From: a virus
Virus record (IMG/VR): IMGVR_UViG_3300034198_006960
Span: 1-49,360 of that record
DNA length: 49,360 nt
Reading direction: 5' to 3' (one strand)
This document shows positions 14,043 through 22,233 of this stretch, piece by piece (the first letter of the stretch is position 1; each line of letters begins with the position of its first letter). The translations under genes were made by a program, and so were the position numbers. Under the pieces are notes generated by a model that worked only from the letters and a program-made list of their open reading frames with translations, was not told where the DNA came from and did no database searches.

Positions 14043-14070
14043 TTGACATGCTCCCTGATCATGCTATAAT
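14043..14070 (+). promoter_or_regulatory. Strong extended -10 promoter
   Basis: TTGACA (14043-14048), a 16-base spacer, TG-C-TATAAT (14065-14070). It begins nine bases after the stop of the membrane-protein gene. Confidence 0.9.
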
Positions 14071-14096
14071 GCACCCGTAAAGGAACGAAACCACCC

Positions 14097-14798
14097 ATGT
14101 CAAAGATCGCAGTAAATCATAAACCTGCTCTAGAGGCATCTAAGGCTGAGCAACACAAGATGGCTCTAGCAGCCCTGGATATGCTACCTGCAGCTGAGAA
14201 GAATAAACTGCTGGTGGAAGCATCTCAGCTCAAATCCCGTCCAGCCACAGTCAAGGACACCAAGCACTTGTGGAAAAAGTGCAAGGGTGGTTACCACAGT
14301 ATTACAAGGGAGGCATACCATATTGCTGTTATAAATCAATGGACTGTGCAAGCATTGATATTGGCTGATGGTTATCGAACTGAAACATTTAGTGTGGGAG
14401 ACCATGTTGCATTCTGCTCCTTTGAGCTTGACGCATGGCATACCCATAACCTGGGCCATGCATTGGGTTATGGATTCAGTGTGATATCACAGATCAAATC
14501 AAACGGTAATATTGTGTTGGAAAACTCTCTAGAATTCTCGCGTCAAGGTAGACAGGTGGACGGGCCCAATGGACTGATCCTTTATGAATTTGTTATCAAT
14601 AGTCCGCTCCTTAAAGAAGGACCTCGTGAAGGTTATATTATTAATAATAACATGTACGTGGTGTATGTGCCTGATGGTGATAACCAAAACTGCAACACCA
14701 CACATCAAGATCCTAGAGTTGTTGATTTACAGTGTGACACTGTTACAGATGAATGGGCAGATAAGATCTCCATCATTTCACAAGTCAGCTATAATTAA
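14097..14798 (+). CDS. Unknown early protein, 233 residues
   Basis: ATG 14097 follows AAAGGAACG and its own strong promoter. The N-terminal 60 residues are helical and charged (KAEQHKMALAALDMLPAAEK). The rest is beta-rich with a run FSVGDHVAFCSFELDAWHTH near 99-118 and an acidic C-terminus. There are no membrane segments. The two parts differ in flavour: the first third uses G/C-rich codons like other early genes, the rest is more A/T-rich, which may reflect a domain fusion. No family is recognised. Confidence 0.65.
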   Translation: MSKIAVNHKPALEASKAEQHKMALAALDMLPAAEKNKLLVEASQLKSRPATVKDTKHLWKKCKGGYHSITREAYHIAVINQWTVQALILADGYRTETFSVGDHVAFCSFELDAWHTHNLGHALGYGFSVISQIKSNGNIVLENSLEFSRQGRQVDGPNGLILYEFVINSPLLKEGPREGYIINNNMYVVYVPDGDNQNCNTTHQDPRVVDLQCDTVTDEWADKISIISQVSYN

Positions 14799-14801
14799 CA
14801 G

Positions 14802-14829
14802 TTGACAACACATACAGTCATGCTATAAT
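14802..14829 (+). promoter_or_regulatory. Strong extended -10 promoter
   Basis: TTGACA (14802-14807), a 16-base spacer, TG-C-TATAAT (14824-14829), followed by the conserved GCACACATAAC. Confidence 0.9.
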
Positions 14830-14861
14830 GCACACATAACGGAACGCGATGGAGCACCAAA

Positions 14862-15356
14862 ATGGCAACCACCTTAGGTGAGAACAGTATTACAGGCGAT
14901 CAGATCCTCTTTGAGGACATAATAGGTCATGCCTATGAGAACTTCAAGAACATGGATGCTGGAGTGCTCCTGCGTAAAATGGTAGCAGACGGGGTGATCC
15001 AAATGGATGCACTGGTTGAAAAAGCCATCAGTGTCAAGGGCAAGCTCAAACGGCAAAGTGTGGAAGGTCGTGACTTTGTGGATGGATCAGATGCTAAAAA
15101 GGCATTGACTCAGCCTCTAATCGAAAAGTATTCGCACCGTCGCGTAGCCACAATCCGAAACATAGAGGGTAAGCATGGTGCTCTGCGAATCATTGTGGCC
15201 GAGACCTTGACGGGCAAGACATACTACTTCAAGGTTCCCAAGAACAAGTATAAGGGGTTGCGCTGCATCCGCATCTACTTTAATGCGGATGGTACACCCA
15301 AAGACGGCAAGTGGTTCCAGTATAGGTGCAGTACTTTTAAGCAACTTTGTGCTTGA
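14862..15356 (+). CDS. Unknown early protein, 164 residues
   Basis: ATG 14862 follows GATGGAGCACCAAA and a strong promoter. The N-terminal half is helical; the C-terminal half is beta-rich and basic (RRVATIRNIEGKHGALRIIV, then TGKTYYFKVPKNKYKGL). The alternation of strands with E/K pairs recalls small nucleases or nucleic-acid binders, but no catalytic motif is certain. The stop TGA (15354-15356) lies inside the -35 of the next promoter. No family is recognised. Confidence 0.65.
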   Translation: MATTLGENSITGDQILFEDIIGHAYENFKNMDAGVLLRKMVADGVIQMDALVEKAISVKGKLKRQSVEGRDFVDGSDAKKALTQPLIEKYSHRRVATIRNIEGKHGALRIIVAETLTGKTYYFKVPKNKYKGLRCIRIYFNADGTPKDGKWFQYRCSTFKQLCA

Positions 15357-15380
15357 CAGTGGGTCTAATCATGCTATAAT
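15353..15380 (+). promoter_or_regulatory. Strong extended -10 promoter overlapping a stop codon
   Basis: TTGACA (15353-15358) contains the TGA of the preceding gene. A 16-base spacer and TG-C-TATAAT (15375-15380) follow. Confidence 0.9.
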
Positions 15381-15404
15381 GCACACATAACAGGAGATAC
15401 CCAC

Positions 15405-16592
15405 ATGGTGTACAGCAACCGTATCGAGGATTATATGGAAGCCATTGCAGGCTGTGATGCATTCTTTGTGGCTGATCGCGACTATGGACGCATTATCAAC
15501 TATCGTCAGATGGGCAATGATGTGTTCCCTGATCCTGCTGTGGCTCCTGATGAGGCAACTGCTCGCCTGTGGGGCTTGCGCCGCCAGTGCCGTGGTATCA
15601 TATTTGACCTGGCAGGCAATGTGATCAGCCCTGGGTTTGAGAAGTTTTTTAATTTGGGTGAACGCACTGAGACTCTGCTGGAGAACATTCCGTTTGATGT
15701 GCCGCATGTGATCATGGAGAAGCTGGATGGCAGCCTGATTCGTCCTGTGCCCATGGCGGATGGTGGCTATCGTCTGGGCACCAAGATGGGTCTCACGGAT
15801 GTGGCTGCACAGCCTGAGGCTTGGCTGCGTGATCATGCAAACTATGATGGCATGATCAGGGACATGCTGGGTCAGGGTCTGGTGCCCCTGTTTGAGTGGT
15901 GCAGCCGCAAGCAGCGCATCGTGATTGACTACCCTGAAGACCGTCTAGTGCTGCTGGCTGTGCGTGATGTTCGCACGGGTGAATATCTGCCCTTGAACAT
16001 GATGCTGGAACTGGCTGTGGAGTATGGTGTGGAGGTGGTGCGTCGCTATGAGGGCACGCCTGACAGCATGCAGCATCTCATGGAGGAGACCCAGGGCATC
16101 CTGGACCAAGAAGGTTGGGTGGTGACCTGGCCCCATCTGCGAGTCAAGATCAAGGGCGAATCATATTTGCGTATTCATCGCACCAAGGAGAATCTTGTGC
16201 GCGAGAACAACGTGATTGAGATGATCCTTGACGAGGTTATAGATGATGTGAAGCCATTCCTTCACAAGGATGATTTACTGCGCCTGGAGTCTTATGAGAT
16301 TGCGTTCTGGCACGGTATCAATGCAACTGTTCACGCTTGGTCAGCCAAGCATAAGGCAGTGTGTGAGACGTATGGTGAAGATCGTAAGGCATTTGCTCTT
16401 GGTGAGGCATCCAACATGGATGGCTTCATGCGTGCTGCTCTATTCAAGGCTTGGGCAGATACACAGTTTGATTTTTATGAGTATTTGATTGATGTTCTGA
16501 AGAAGAGCATCAGCACCCAGACCAAGGTGGATGCTGCAAGGTACTTGTGGGGCGGTGTTACTTGGGCCCCACAGGAGATGTCAGATGACTGA
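15405..16592 (+). CDS. RNA ligase, T4 Rnl1-like
   Basis: The 395-residue protein has the T4 RNA ligase 1 layout: RQCRGIIFD at 60-68 (upstream motif of the family), motif I MEKLDGSLI with catalytic K106, then FEWCSRKQRIVIDYP (motif III region), EGWVV (motif IV) and VKIKGESYL (motif V), followed by a helical C-terminal domain. In T4 this enzyme rejoins tRNA cut in the anticodon loop by a host nuclease. AGGAG lies nine bases before the ATG, behind the promoter at 15353. The C-terminal third (about 260-395) is long enough to be the tRNA-specificity domain. Its 3' end overlaps the convergent GIY-YIG gene by 12 bases. Confidence 0.93.
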   Translation: MVYSNRIEDYMEAIAGCDAFFVADRDYGRIINYRQMGNDVFPDPAVAPDEATARLWGLRRQCRGIIFDLAGNVISPGFEKFFNLGERTETLLENIPFDVPHVIMEKLDGSLIRPVPMADGGYRLGTKMGLTDVAAQPEAWLRDHANYDGMIRDMLGQGLVPLFEWCSRKQRIVIDYPEDRLVLLAVRDVRTGEYLPLNMMLELAVEYGVEVVRRYEGTPDSMQHLMEETQGILDQEGWVVTWPHLRVKIKGESYLRIHRTKENLVRENNVIEMILDEVIDDVKPFLHKDDLLRLESYEIAFWHGINATVHAWSAKHKAVCETYGEDRKAFALGEASNMDGFMRAALFKAWADTQFDFYEYLIDVLKKSISTQTKVDAARYLWGGVTWAPQEMSDD

Positions 16593-17405
16593 ACAATGTT
16601 GGGCGAGAGAGAACATCTCGCCCAACTCTTCTTCTGAATAATATTTTTGTACTGTGAGGATGTTTAAGGAAGACACTCTTTCTTTTTTAGCCCTGTTTAA
16701 CAGCTCTGAAGTTATAGGCATCCTGTAATGCTCTATTATCTTCATTACTATTTTGGCAAATTTCTTCTTATTGCGTTTGTATATGGCTTCAGGAGTCTGA
16801 CATGCATTCATAGTTTGATTATAAGAGTTTTTAGCCTTTCTGGTAGCCACTCTTTTTGCTATAGCTTCATCTGACCATCCGTTATCAATAACATGTTGAG
16901 CCCCTTTTAATCCTGACTCTCTTGCAATGAGTTTGGCAGTAGGAGTTTGTGCATAATCTCTTAAGGACTGTTTTACTATTTCTGCCTTGTCTACCCCCAA
17001 TCTCTCGTGTAGAGGTCTGCGCTGTATAGCACTTATCCTTGATGACAGTTCTGGACCAGGATTGATGAACCCTTTACCACCGTCTGTCATGTTGGTGAGG
17101 GTACCTGTGCCCAAATCCAGTCTACCATATTGCTTAATGAGCTCCTGCTCTTTAGCATACGCAAGATCCGGATCTTGACTCTCAAATACTATCTCAACCA
17201 CGTATGCACCGCTAGATGCAATGATATCTCTAATTCTGGACAGCTTCCAATAATTGGGATGTTTTCCCAGTTTACGTTTGTTCATCCATGCATTATACTC
17301 TTTAAGGTGGGTATAGGGACGTTTAGGATTTTTGGCAAATCCAATATAATACGGTAAATTGACAAAAGGATCTACCAATTGGTAGACCAAATAGGTATGA
17401 CTCAT
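16581..17405 (-). CDS. GIY-YIG homing endonuclease
   Basis: The 274-residue protein begins with the GIY-YIG domain: YLVYQL at 5-10, PYYIGFAKNPKRPYTHLKE at 18-36 with the conserved Arg, KEQELIKQYGR with the catalytic Glu and LTNMTDGGKG with the conserved Asn. The rest is basic and helical and should be the DNA-recognition part. This resembles free-standing Seg-type enzymes of T4. AAGGAG precedes the ATG on the minus strand, and a perfect late element TATAAATA lies about 64 bases upstream. Its C-terminal residues EMFSLAQHC are encoded by the hairpin that ends the convergent RNA ligase transcript. No intron is evident. Confidence 0.92.
   Translation of the reverse strand: MSHTYLVYQLVDPFVNLPYYIGFAKNPKRPYTHLKEYNAWMNKRKLGKHPNYWKLSRIRDIIASSGAYVVEIVFESQDPDLAYAKEQELIKQYGRLDLGTGTLTNMTDGGKGFINPGPELSSRISAIQRRPLHERLGVDKAEIVKQSLRDYAQTPTAKLIARESGLKGAQHVIDNGWSDEAIAKRVATRKAKNSYNQTMNACQTPEAIYKRNKKKFAKIVMKIIEHYRMPITSELLNRAKKERVSSLNILTVQKYYSEEELGEMFSLAQHCSVI
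16598..16633 (+). terminator. Intrinsic terminator after the RNA ligase
   Basis: A perfect 11-bp stem (16598-16608 with 16616-16626) with a 7-base loop is followed by TCTTCTT. It lies six bases after the ligase stop and inside the last codons of the opposite-strand endonuclease gene. Confidence 0.75.
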
Positions 17406-17468
17406 GCTGAGTGCTCCTTATAAGCGTTTAGAGTGGGTGGGTGTTGGTAGCACCGCGATCCACAACTA

Positions 17469-17476
17469 TATTTATA
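17469..17476 (-). promoter_or_regulatory. T4-type late promoter for the endonuclease
   Basis: The minus strand reads TATAAATA, a perfect match to the T4 late element, about 64 bases before the endonuclease ATG. Confidence 0.65.
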
Positions 17477-17485
17477 CAAAGATAA

Positions 17486-17513
17486 TTGACGGAATACGAT
17501 CATATAGTAGTAT
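17486..17513 (+). promoter_or_regulatory. Probable promoter
   Basis: TTGACG (17486-17491), a 16-base spacer and TAGTAT (17508-17513). It is weaker than the others. It is back to back with the late element of the endonuclease and upstream of the gene at 17547. Confidence 0.45.
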
Positions 17514-17546
17514 GAGGTCATAAGATAGATCTGTGGGAGATGAGTG

Positions 17547-17951
17547 ATGACACAAAAGCAACGGTTGCTCACACATGACAGTGGATATCCTGCCCAAATG
17601 AGATACAACTGGGGGTATGCACCCTGGGTGATTGAGTCTTGGGCAAAACAAAGCAAAGAAACTGGTGCTGATAAGCGTGCAGCTATTATCAAGCAGAACA
17701 TCTTGCAGCACATTAAGAAGTCAAAAGAGAACAGGATCATGTCTGTCATACAAGAAGAATTCAACTACGTGGTGGCCAGGAAGTGGGCGCCAGATGACCC
17801 TATTACTGACTTGTGCATTTACACTTATGGACATCAAATACAAAAAGGCACCCTGGCAGATGCTCAAAGGTTTTTGGAATATGTGCAATCAGGTGCTGAT
17901 GAAAAGGAAGAGTATCACATTTACAAAGTATCTTATGAGAAATTAACATGA
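17547..17951 (+). CDS. Unknown protein, 134 residues
   Basis: ATG 17547 has GGGAG seven bases upstream; an adjacent GTG at 17544 is an alternative. The product is mixed helical and basic in the middle (KRAAIIKQNILQHIKKSKEN) and ends with strand-like EEYHIYKVSYEKLT. It is the first of four genes joined by ATGA overlaps up to 18998, which suggests they are made together. No family is recognised. Confidence 0.65.
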   Translation: MTQKQRLLTHDSGYPAQMRYNWGYAPWVIESWAKQSKETGADKRAAIIKQNILQHIKKSKENRIMSVIQEEFNYVVARKWAPDDPITDLCIYTYGHQIQKGTLADAQRFLEYVQSGADEKEEYHIYKVSYEKLT

Positions 17952-18421
17952 CAGAACATCCTACAAAAAACAAAGTGGCTCTTAAGCTAGAGCAGGCTGC
18001 TAAGAATTCGCCATATTCCCTGGAAAAAGACAATTACCAGATGGCTGTTGATGAGATCCGTAGGCTGCAACAGCTGGTGGATGCCTCGCATGAATGCCAA
18101 GCAAACAGGCAGGATGCTGCTGCATATTGTGAGAAATGTGGTAGACATTTGGGTGAAGGCCGTGGAAAATATGGACCCTACGTGAGGGAGGAGATACCCC
18201 CAATAACCACCGACGACATAGGGGCGCACGGAGACACCCACGGCGGGATATTCTGGGTTCGTGCCACGGACGGCGGCTGGCGATCTTCAACCCCGGGCGA
18301 GGCTTGTGACGAAATCAAGCGACTGCGGGCGGCGTTGAAAAATATATCCACGGGTCTTGCGGTTATGGCCCACAAGCCCAAACCTTCCGCAAAGCCCTCT
18401 CACGTGGAGGGGAAGTCATGA
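17948..18421 (+). CDS. Mosaic protein of unknown function with a foreign-looking 3' half
   Basis: The 157-residue product has a CxxC pair (AYCEKCGRHL near 60-69) that could bind zinc. It also has two copies of a similar helix: DEIRRLQQLVDA in the N-terminal half and DEIKRLRAALKNI in the C-terminal half. The coding DNA changes sharply near 18170: the first part has few CpG, as is usual here, and the second part (18175-18417) is dense in CpG and in G/C-ended codons. The second half probably came from a different genome by recombination within the gene. It is ATGA-linked on both sides. Function unknown. Confidence 0.65.
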   Translation: MTEHPTKNKVALKLEQAAKNSPYSLEKDNYQMAVDEIRRLQQLVDASHECQANRQDAAAYCEKCGRHLGEGRGKYGPYVREEIPPITTDDIGAHGDTHGGIFWVRATDGGWRSSTPGEACDEIKRLRAALKNISTGLAVMAHKPKPSAKPSHVEGKS

Positions 18422-18678
18422 GCCACACAGCAAAAGACCAAGCTGAGATAGTGAATACTCAGGATGTGGCAGATCTGGGCGAGACTGAAATCAAAGTGTA
18501 TGACGGTGTAATTTGGCATGCAGATGAATCTGATTCATGTGTGAGAATCTTCCGTGGACACATGCAGATCATCAAGGCACCCAAGCGAGACACTCCTTAT
18601 GAGGAATATTGGCCCACTCCAGAGCAACTCACATGGATGTTGCAAGTGCTCAACCAAGCGGAAATGTCTCGCTCATGA
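18418..18678 (+). CDS. Unknown protein, 86 residues
   Basis: Linked by ATGA to the genes on both sides. The product is acidic with a beta-rich core (EIKVYDGVIWHADESDSCVR, then MQIIKAPK) and a helical end (TPEQLTWMLQVLNQAEMS). Composition returns to the window's normal after the foreign-looking stretch. No family is recognised. Confidence 0.65.
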   Translation: MSHTAKDQAEIVNTQDVADLGETEIKVYDGVIWHADESDSCVRIFRGHMQIIKAPKRDTPYEEYWPTPEQLTWMLQVLNQAEMSRS

Positions 18679-18998
18679 GCAGTAAACATGACATGCACAC
18701 ACAATTTGAATCTGACTGGAGAGCCAGAATTACCAAATACACAACTTTATATCAACAACGCATGAATCATACATACTTGAACGCAGATCTTTTTGTGAAT
18801 CCAGTCACGAACCTCCAAGAGGAGAAGATCTCCGTCATGCAGGTGGAGATTGCAGAACCTGATCTGGATGCCATGATCAGACAACTAAAAGATGCAAATT
18901 GGCATGTACTTATTCAAAACAAATATCCTCACCTGCGTGCAGCTTACCTGGAATATCTCACACTTGTGCACATGACTGTGGATCAAGATTCATTTTGA
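18675..18998 (+). CDS. Unknown protein, 107 residues
   Basis: ATG 18675 overlaps the TGA before it. The product is helical, with a likely long helix FESDWRARITKYTTLYQQRM at 10-29 and a second half with alternating charged and hydrophobic residues. The stop TGA (18996-18998) is part of the -35 TTGACA of the next promoter. No family is recognised. Confidence 0.65.
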   Translation: MSSKHDMHTQFESDWRARITKYTTLYQQRMNHTYLNADLFVNPVTNLQEEKISVMQVEIAEPDLDAMIRQLKDANWHVLIQNKYPHLRAAYLEYLTLVHMTVDQDSF

Positions 18999-19022
18999 CA
19001 CCTGTTTGAGATATGTTATTAT
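18995..19022 (+). promoter_or_regulatory. Strong extended -10 promoter overlapping a stop codon
   Basis: TTGACA (18995-19000), a 16-base spacer and TG-T-TATTAT (19017-19022). It drives the AAA+ ATPase gene. Confidence 0.85.
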
Positions 19023-19059
19023 ATGTTCATATTAGTAATTAACACAAGGACCTGATCTC

Positions 19060-20133
19060 ATGTTACGCAATCAAATCCTGGACACCAGTTTCAATACAGA
19101 AGGTCATTCCCATGCGGTTGTAAGCAGTTTAAATCACAAGTTTTGGCAGGAATGCACAGCCTCCGAAGTGGTGAGTGTGCGCTTTGAACTGGACACCAAA
19201 GGCACAGAGCTGGAAATGTTCCACAAGATCAAGCAAGTGTGTTTGAATTTGTTTCCCCAAACACTAACACAGGGCAACTTTATTGGTTCCAGTGAGTTTT
19301 ACGTACAAGCAGGAAATTTGGTGCTTGTGCAAGTCCGAAATGGATCTTATCGCAAAAACCGTTCAGGTATCTGTGAGTATGCCATTGACATCATGGGCGA
19401 TGAAGTTAATGTGCATACAGTGCAGGCACAAATTGAACACATCATGCGCAGCAAAAAATTGGTAAAGATCAGTTGGCATTATCTGACCAATCGTGGCACA
19501 GACTCTGCCAGTTTGCATGTGACTGGACTCAACCAGCATATCCGTGATGAGTACTATCCTTGGTTCAAGCAGGGCGTGGCTGAATTTATTAAAAGTTACT
19601 TTGACAACCCTGCTGCTGTGTTGGTGCTGTATGGCCCACCTGGCACAGGCAAGACCAGTTTCTTGCGCCATCTGTTGCTCACGCAGGGCGTGAATGCCAT
19701 GGTCACATATGATGACAAGGTACTAAACAAGGATGAGTTTTTTGTGAACTATCTGACTGATCAAGATCATGATGCACTCATTGTGGAAGATGCAGATGTG
19801 TTTCTGGCACCGCGTGAAGATGGTGAAAACACACTCATGAGCAAGTTCTTGAACGTGAGCGATGGACTCATTAAGATCATGAACAAAAAAATGATCTTTA
19901 CCACCAACATCACACAGCTAAACAAGATTGATGCAGCCCTTCTACGCCCTGGTCGTTGCTTTGACGCAGTGGAATTTCGTGAGTTGACACCTGTAGAAGC
20001 TGCATGTGCTGCCCAGGCAGCAGGGCAACCTGAACAAGATTGGGGCTCACAACGTGCATGGAGTTTGGCTCAGCTGTTTAATGTGGGGGAACAGTCTAGT
20101 CCCACCAACCGGTTCCGTATGGGGTTTAGCTAA
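19060..20133 (+). CDS. AAA+ ATPase
   Basis: The 357-residue protein has a unique N-terminal part (1-150) and a classical AAA module: Walker A GPPGTGKT at 192-199, Walker B ALIVEDAD at 239-246, sensor 1 TTN at 281-283 and the arginine-finger region LLRPGRCF at 294-301. The RPGR element and overall order resemble the BCS1/FtsH-like classic AAA clade more than clamp loaders or helicases. It probably works as a hexameric ring that remodels a protein or complex. AAGGA precedes the ATG by about 9 bases. The partner is unknown; the small gene just downstream (20159) may be related. Confidence 0.85.
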   Translation: MLRNQILDTSFNTEGHSHAVVSSLNHKFWQECTASEVVSVRFELDTKGTELEMFHKIKQVCLNLFPQTLTQGNFIGSSEFYVQAGNLVLVQVRNGSYRKNRSGICEYAIDIMGDEVNVHTVQAQIEHIMRSKKLVKISWHYLTNRGTDSASLHVTGLNQHIRDEYYPWFKQGVAEFIKSYFDNPAAVLVLYGPPGTGKTSFLRHLLLTQGVNAMVTYDDKVLNKDEFFVNYLTDQDHDALIVEDADVFLAPREDGENTLMSKFLNVSDGLIKIMNKKMIFTTNITQLNKIDAALLRPGRCFDAVEFRELTPVEAACAAQAAGQPEQDWGSQRAWSLAQLFNVGEQSSPTNRFRMGFS

Positions 20134-20158
20134 TGCATGATCATACACAGGTAATCAC

Positions 20159-20362
20159 ATGCCCGTGGGATTAAAGGTAATGATTGATGAAAATAGACCC
20201 ATAGCTTTCTGGGACAAATTTTTGGATGCACAGGAATCCCATGAGAACATGGATAAAATATTGGCCAGATGGGGTGCACACACCAATTGGGACGATTGGT
20301 CAGATCCAGTATGGTTTACTGACCAAGAGTGCCTGGCTGCCTTTTTATTAGCATGGTCATGA
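20159..20362 (+). CDS. Small acidic protein, unknown
   Basis: ATG 20159 follows ACAGGTAATCAC. The 67-residue product is acidic and Trp-rich (FWDKFLDAQESHENMDKILA, WGAHTNWDDWSDPVWF), mostly helical. It lies 25 bases after the AAA+ gene on the same transcript. Function unknown. Confidence 0.6.
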   Translation: MPVGLKVMIDENRPIAFWDKFLDAQESHENMDKILARWGAHTNWDDWSDPVWFTDQECLAAFLLAWS

Positions 20363-20427
20363 ATAACCCACATAACCCTGGTGTGGTGGTATACACAGTG
20401 ATGAAAACCCAGGAGTCTCAAGTATAA
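20359..20427 (+). CDS. Possible 22-residue peptide
   Basis: This tiny frame starts by ATGA overlap with the preceding stop. The product (MNNPHNPGVVVYTVMKTQES and two more residues) has no known relative. The 166 bases after it up to 20593 hold an A10 run near 20442 and a small inverted repeat CTAACA-TTT-TGTTAG next to the end of the minus gene, but no gene I can support. Confidence 0.25.
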   Translation: MNNPHNPGVVVYTVMKTQESQV

Positions 20428-20593
20428 AGCAGAGCACTGGAAAAAAAAAAGGAAAATCTACCAATCACAGGCAAATATGATGAGCCATCAGGGTAGTTGT
20501 GGGACTACCATTACTGTCATATGTCCAACACCTACAAATACTCATTCAAGCATGAGGATCATTCTGCATGGTTTATACTAACATTTTGTTAGA

Positions 20594-22135
20594 TCAGTCA
20601 CGTGCTTTTTTGGCCCTGCCCAATGCCTGAACATCTTTAACAGTGGGGTCGCGCACATCACGAGCGCCTGCTTTCACAATCTTACCCACTTTTTTGTCTC
20701 TGATTGCTTTCTCTGCCTTAGCAGGTGTTGCAAATGAGTCTCCTGTCATTTTGTCCACAATCTCACCATCTTTGGTCATCTCAAAACGCTCATCACCTGC
20801 CAATTCTTTTAATACCTTACCCATTTCCACGATATTACGGAATACAGGCTTACCTGAAGGATCTTCCACCTTCAAACGTGCCTTCACCAGCACACGATCA
20901 GGTTTGCCTGCTTCATGTACAACCACTGTGGGTGTTTGTAATGAACTTGAACTGGTCTTGATGCTGCATTCCAGGTCCACATCCTTCAACTGTTTTTCCA
21001 AATTTTGAAAGTTTAACTGGTCATATCCCGCAATAGTGGGTGCATTTTTGAGGGCCACCAACACCACGTCATTTTCTGCACCTCTAGCAAAATGTTGGAT
21101 ACCACGGGCCAAGTTGATGACAAAGTTGGCTTCTTTACTTGCACTGGCTGCTTTCAGTTCTGTGTTGATTTGATCCTTGACCCAGAAATATGCTGAACTG
21201 GCTGCCTCCACTGGCGAGCCAGTGTCCCATTCCCTTTGTATGGATACTGGTAGTGAAACACCAAACAGTGTGTGCATGAATTCTTTTATGCTGTCAAAGC
21301 TGGTACCATACTTTTGACCAAATTGTTCCACATCAGATGCTTTCAAGCTAATGTTCAGCTTGACTGGCTTGCCATCAATCTTGACCCTCACATCCACCTT
21401 GGTGCCAGTTTGTTCACTCATACCATCACTTATGATTTCCACAACATTGGAATCGGGGTCATTCAGGATGTGGTCAATTTGATTTTGTACCTGTTTATTC
21501 TTGTTACTGAACAATTGTGCGCTCTTGAGAGCACCAATATACCCTGATCTGTCCTCACTCATGAGTGCATCCATGCTCAGCTTGTCCAGTTTGATTAACA
21601 GTTTTACTTTGTTACCATCCACAGTTTTGGTATATGTGGCCTTTCCAATGGGTGCCTTCCTGCCCTGCTGAATATATTCCAGTTTGCCGCCTTGTGTGTT
21701 GTGCTTGATAGCATCAAGAATCTTAATAATGTGCTGTTCTCTCACAGGTTTATTGTTGATAAACCTGGCTGTGAGTGCCACCCCCAATAGGCCTTCTGCC
21801 AAGTTACCCACATTGTAGCCCTTTGCACCAGCGCCACCACCAAACTCAGTGGTCTTCTTCAAATTGCCAATGGCCATGGTTCGACCGTCCAGCGTGCGTA
21901 TCTGAATCTTGCTGATCTTTTCTCCAGCCAACAACCTATCAAAGACTTCTTTTAATTCATCATGTGTTTCAGGGTCAATTAATATCTGTTCGCCTGTGTG
22001 TTCCACAGTGAACGGAGTTTGTTCCTGTACCATGTTCAGGAACTTTTGTATACGCCAAGGTCGTTTAACTAATGCACTTGCATCCAGCCCTGATTCCATA
22101 ATTGTGTGTGATGCGGTCAACTGCTGTATTCTCAT
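20594..22135 (-). CDS. Probable late or virion protein, 513 residues
   Basis: The start is ATG 22135 on minus, preceded about 54 bases upstream by a perfect late element. The protein is large, soluble and charged. It contains a Gly-rich stretch TTEFGGGAGAKGYNVGNLAE at about 95-114 followed by GLLGVALTARF, a pattern I associate loosely with structural proteins of marine T4-like phages, and a Lys/Arg-rich C-terminal 70 residues. There are no membrane segments and no catalytic motif I can name. Late promoter plus size suggests a virion component or a packaged protein. The name is inference; coding status is sure. Confidence 0.65.
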   Translation of the reverse strand: MRIQQLTASHTIMESGLDASALVKRPWRIQKFLNMVQEQTPFTVEHTGEQILIDPETHDELKEVFDRLLAGEKISKIQIRTLDGRTMAIGNLKKTTEFGGGAGAKGYNVGNLAEGLLGVALTARFINNKPVREQHIIKILDAIKHNTQGGKLEYIQQGRKAPIGKATYTKTVDGNKVKLLIKLDKLSMDALMSEDRSGYIGALKSAQLFSNKNKQVQNQIDHILNDPDSNVVEIISDGMSEQTGTKVDVRVKIDGKPVKLNISLKASDVEQFGQKYGTSFDSIKEFMHTLFGVSLPVSIQREWDTGSPVEAASSAYFWVKDQINTELKAASASKEANFVINLARGIQHFARGAENDVVLVALKNAPTIAGYDQLNFQNLEKQLKDVDLECSIKTSSSSLQTPTVVVHEAGKPDRVLVKARLKVEDPSGKPVFRNIVEMGKVLKELAGDERFEMTKDGEIVDKMTGDSFATPAKAEKAIRDKKVGKIVKAGARDVRDPTVKDVQALGRAKKARD

Positions 22136-22188
22136 GTGTGGATCCCTTGTCTTAGTTATACAGTATGTAAAGTGACTAAATGTGAAAA

Positions 22189-22200
22189 TATTTATAAATA
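22189..22200. promoter_or_regulatory. Bidirectional T4-type late promoter element
   Basis: TATTTATAAATA is palindromic in its core. It gives a perfect TATAAATA on plus (22193-22200) and another on minus (22189-22196). Plus serves the membrane-protein gene at 22234, minus the 513-residue gene starting at 22135. Confidence 0.65.
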
Positions 22201-22233
22201 GGCGTAAGGCATGCGTTATGTGGAGGCTCTACA

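Noticed and set aside
15369-15836. 155-codon minus-strand frame opposite the Rnl1-like ligase
   Set aside because: Antisense shadow of a clear ligase gene with catalytic motifs, no binding site.
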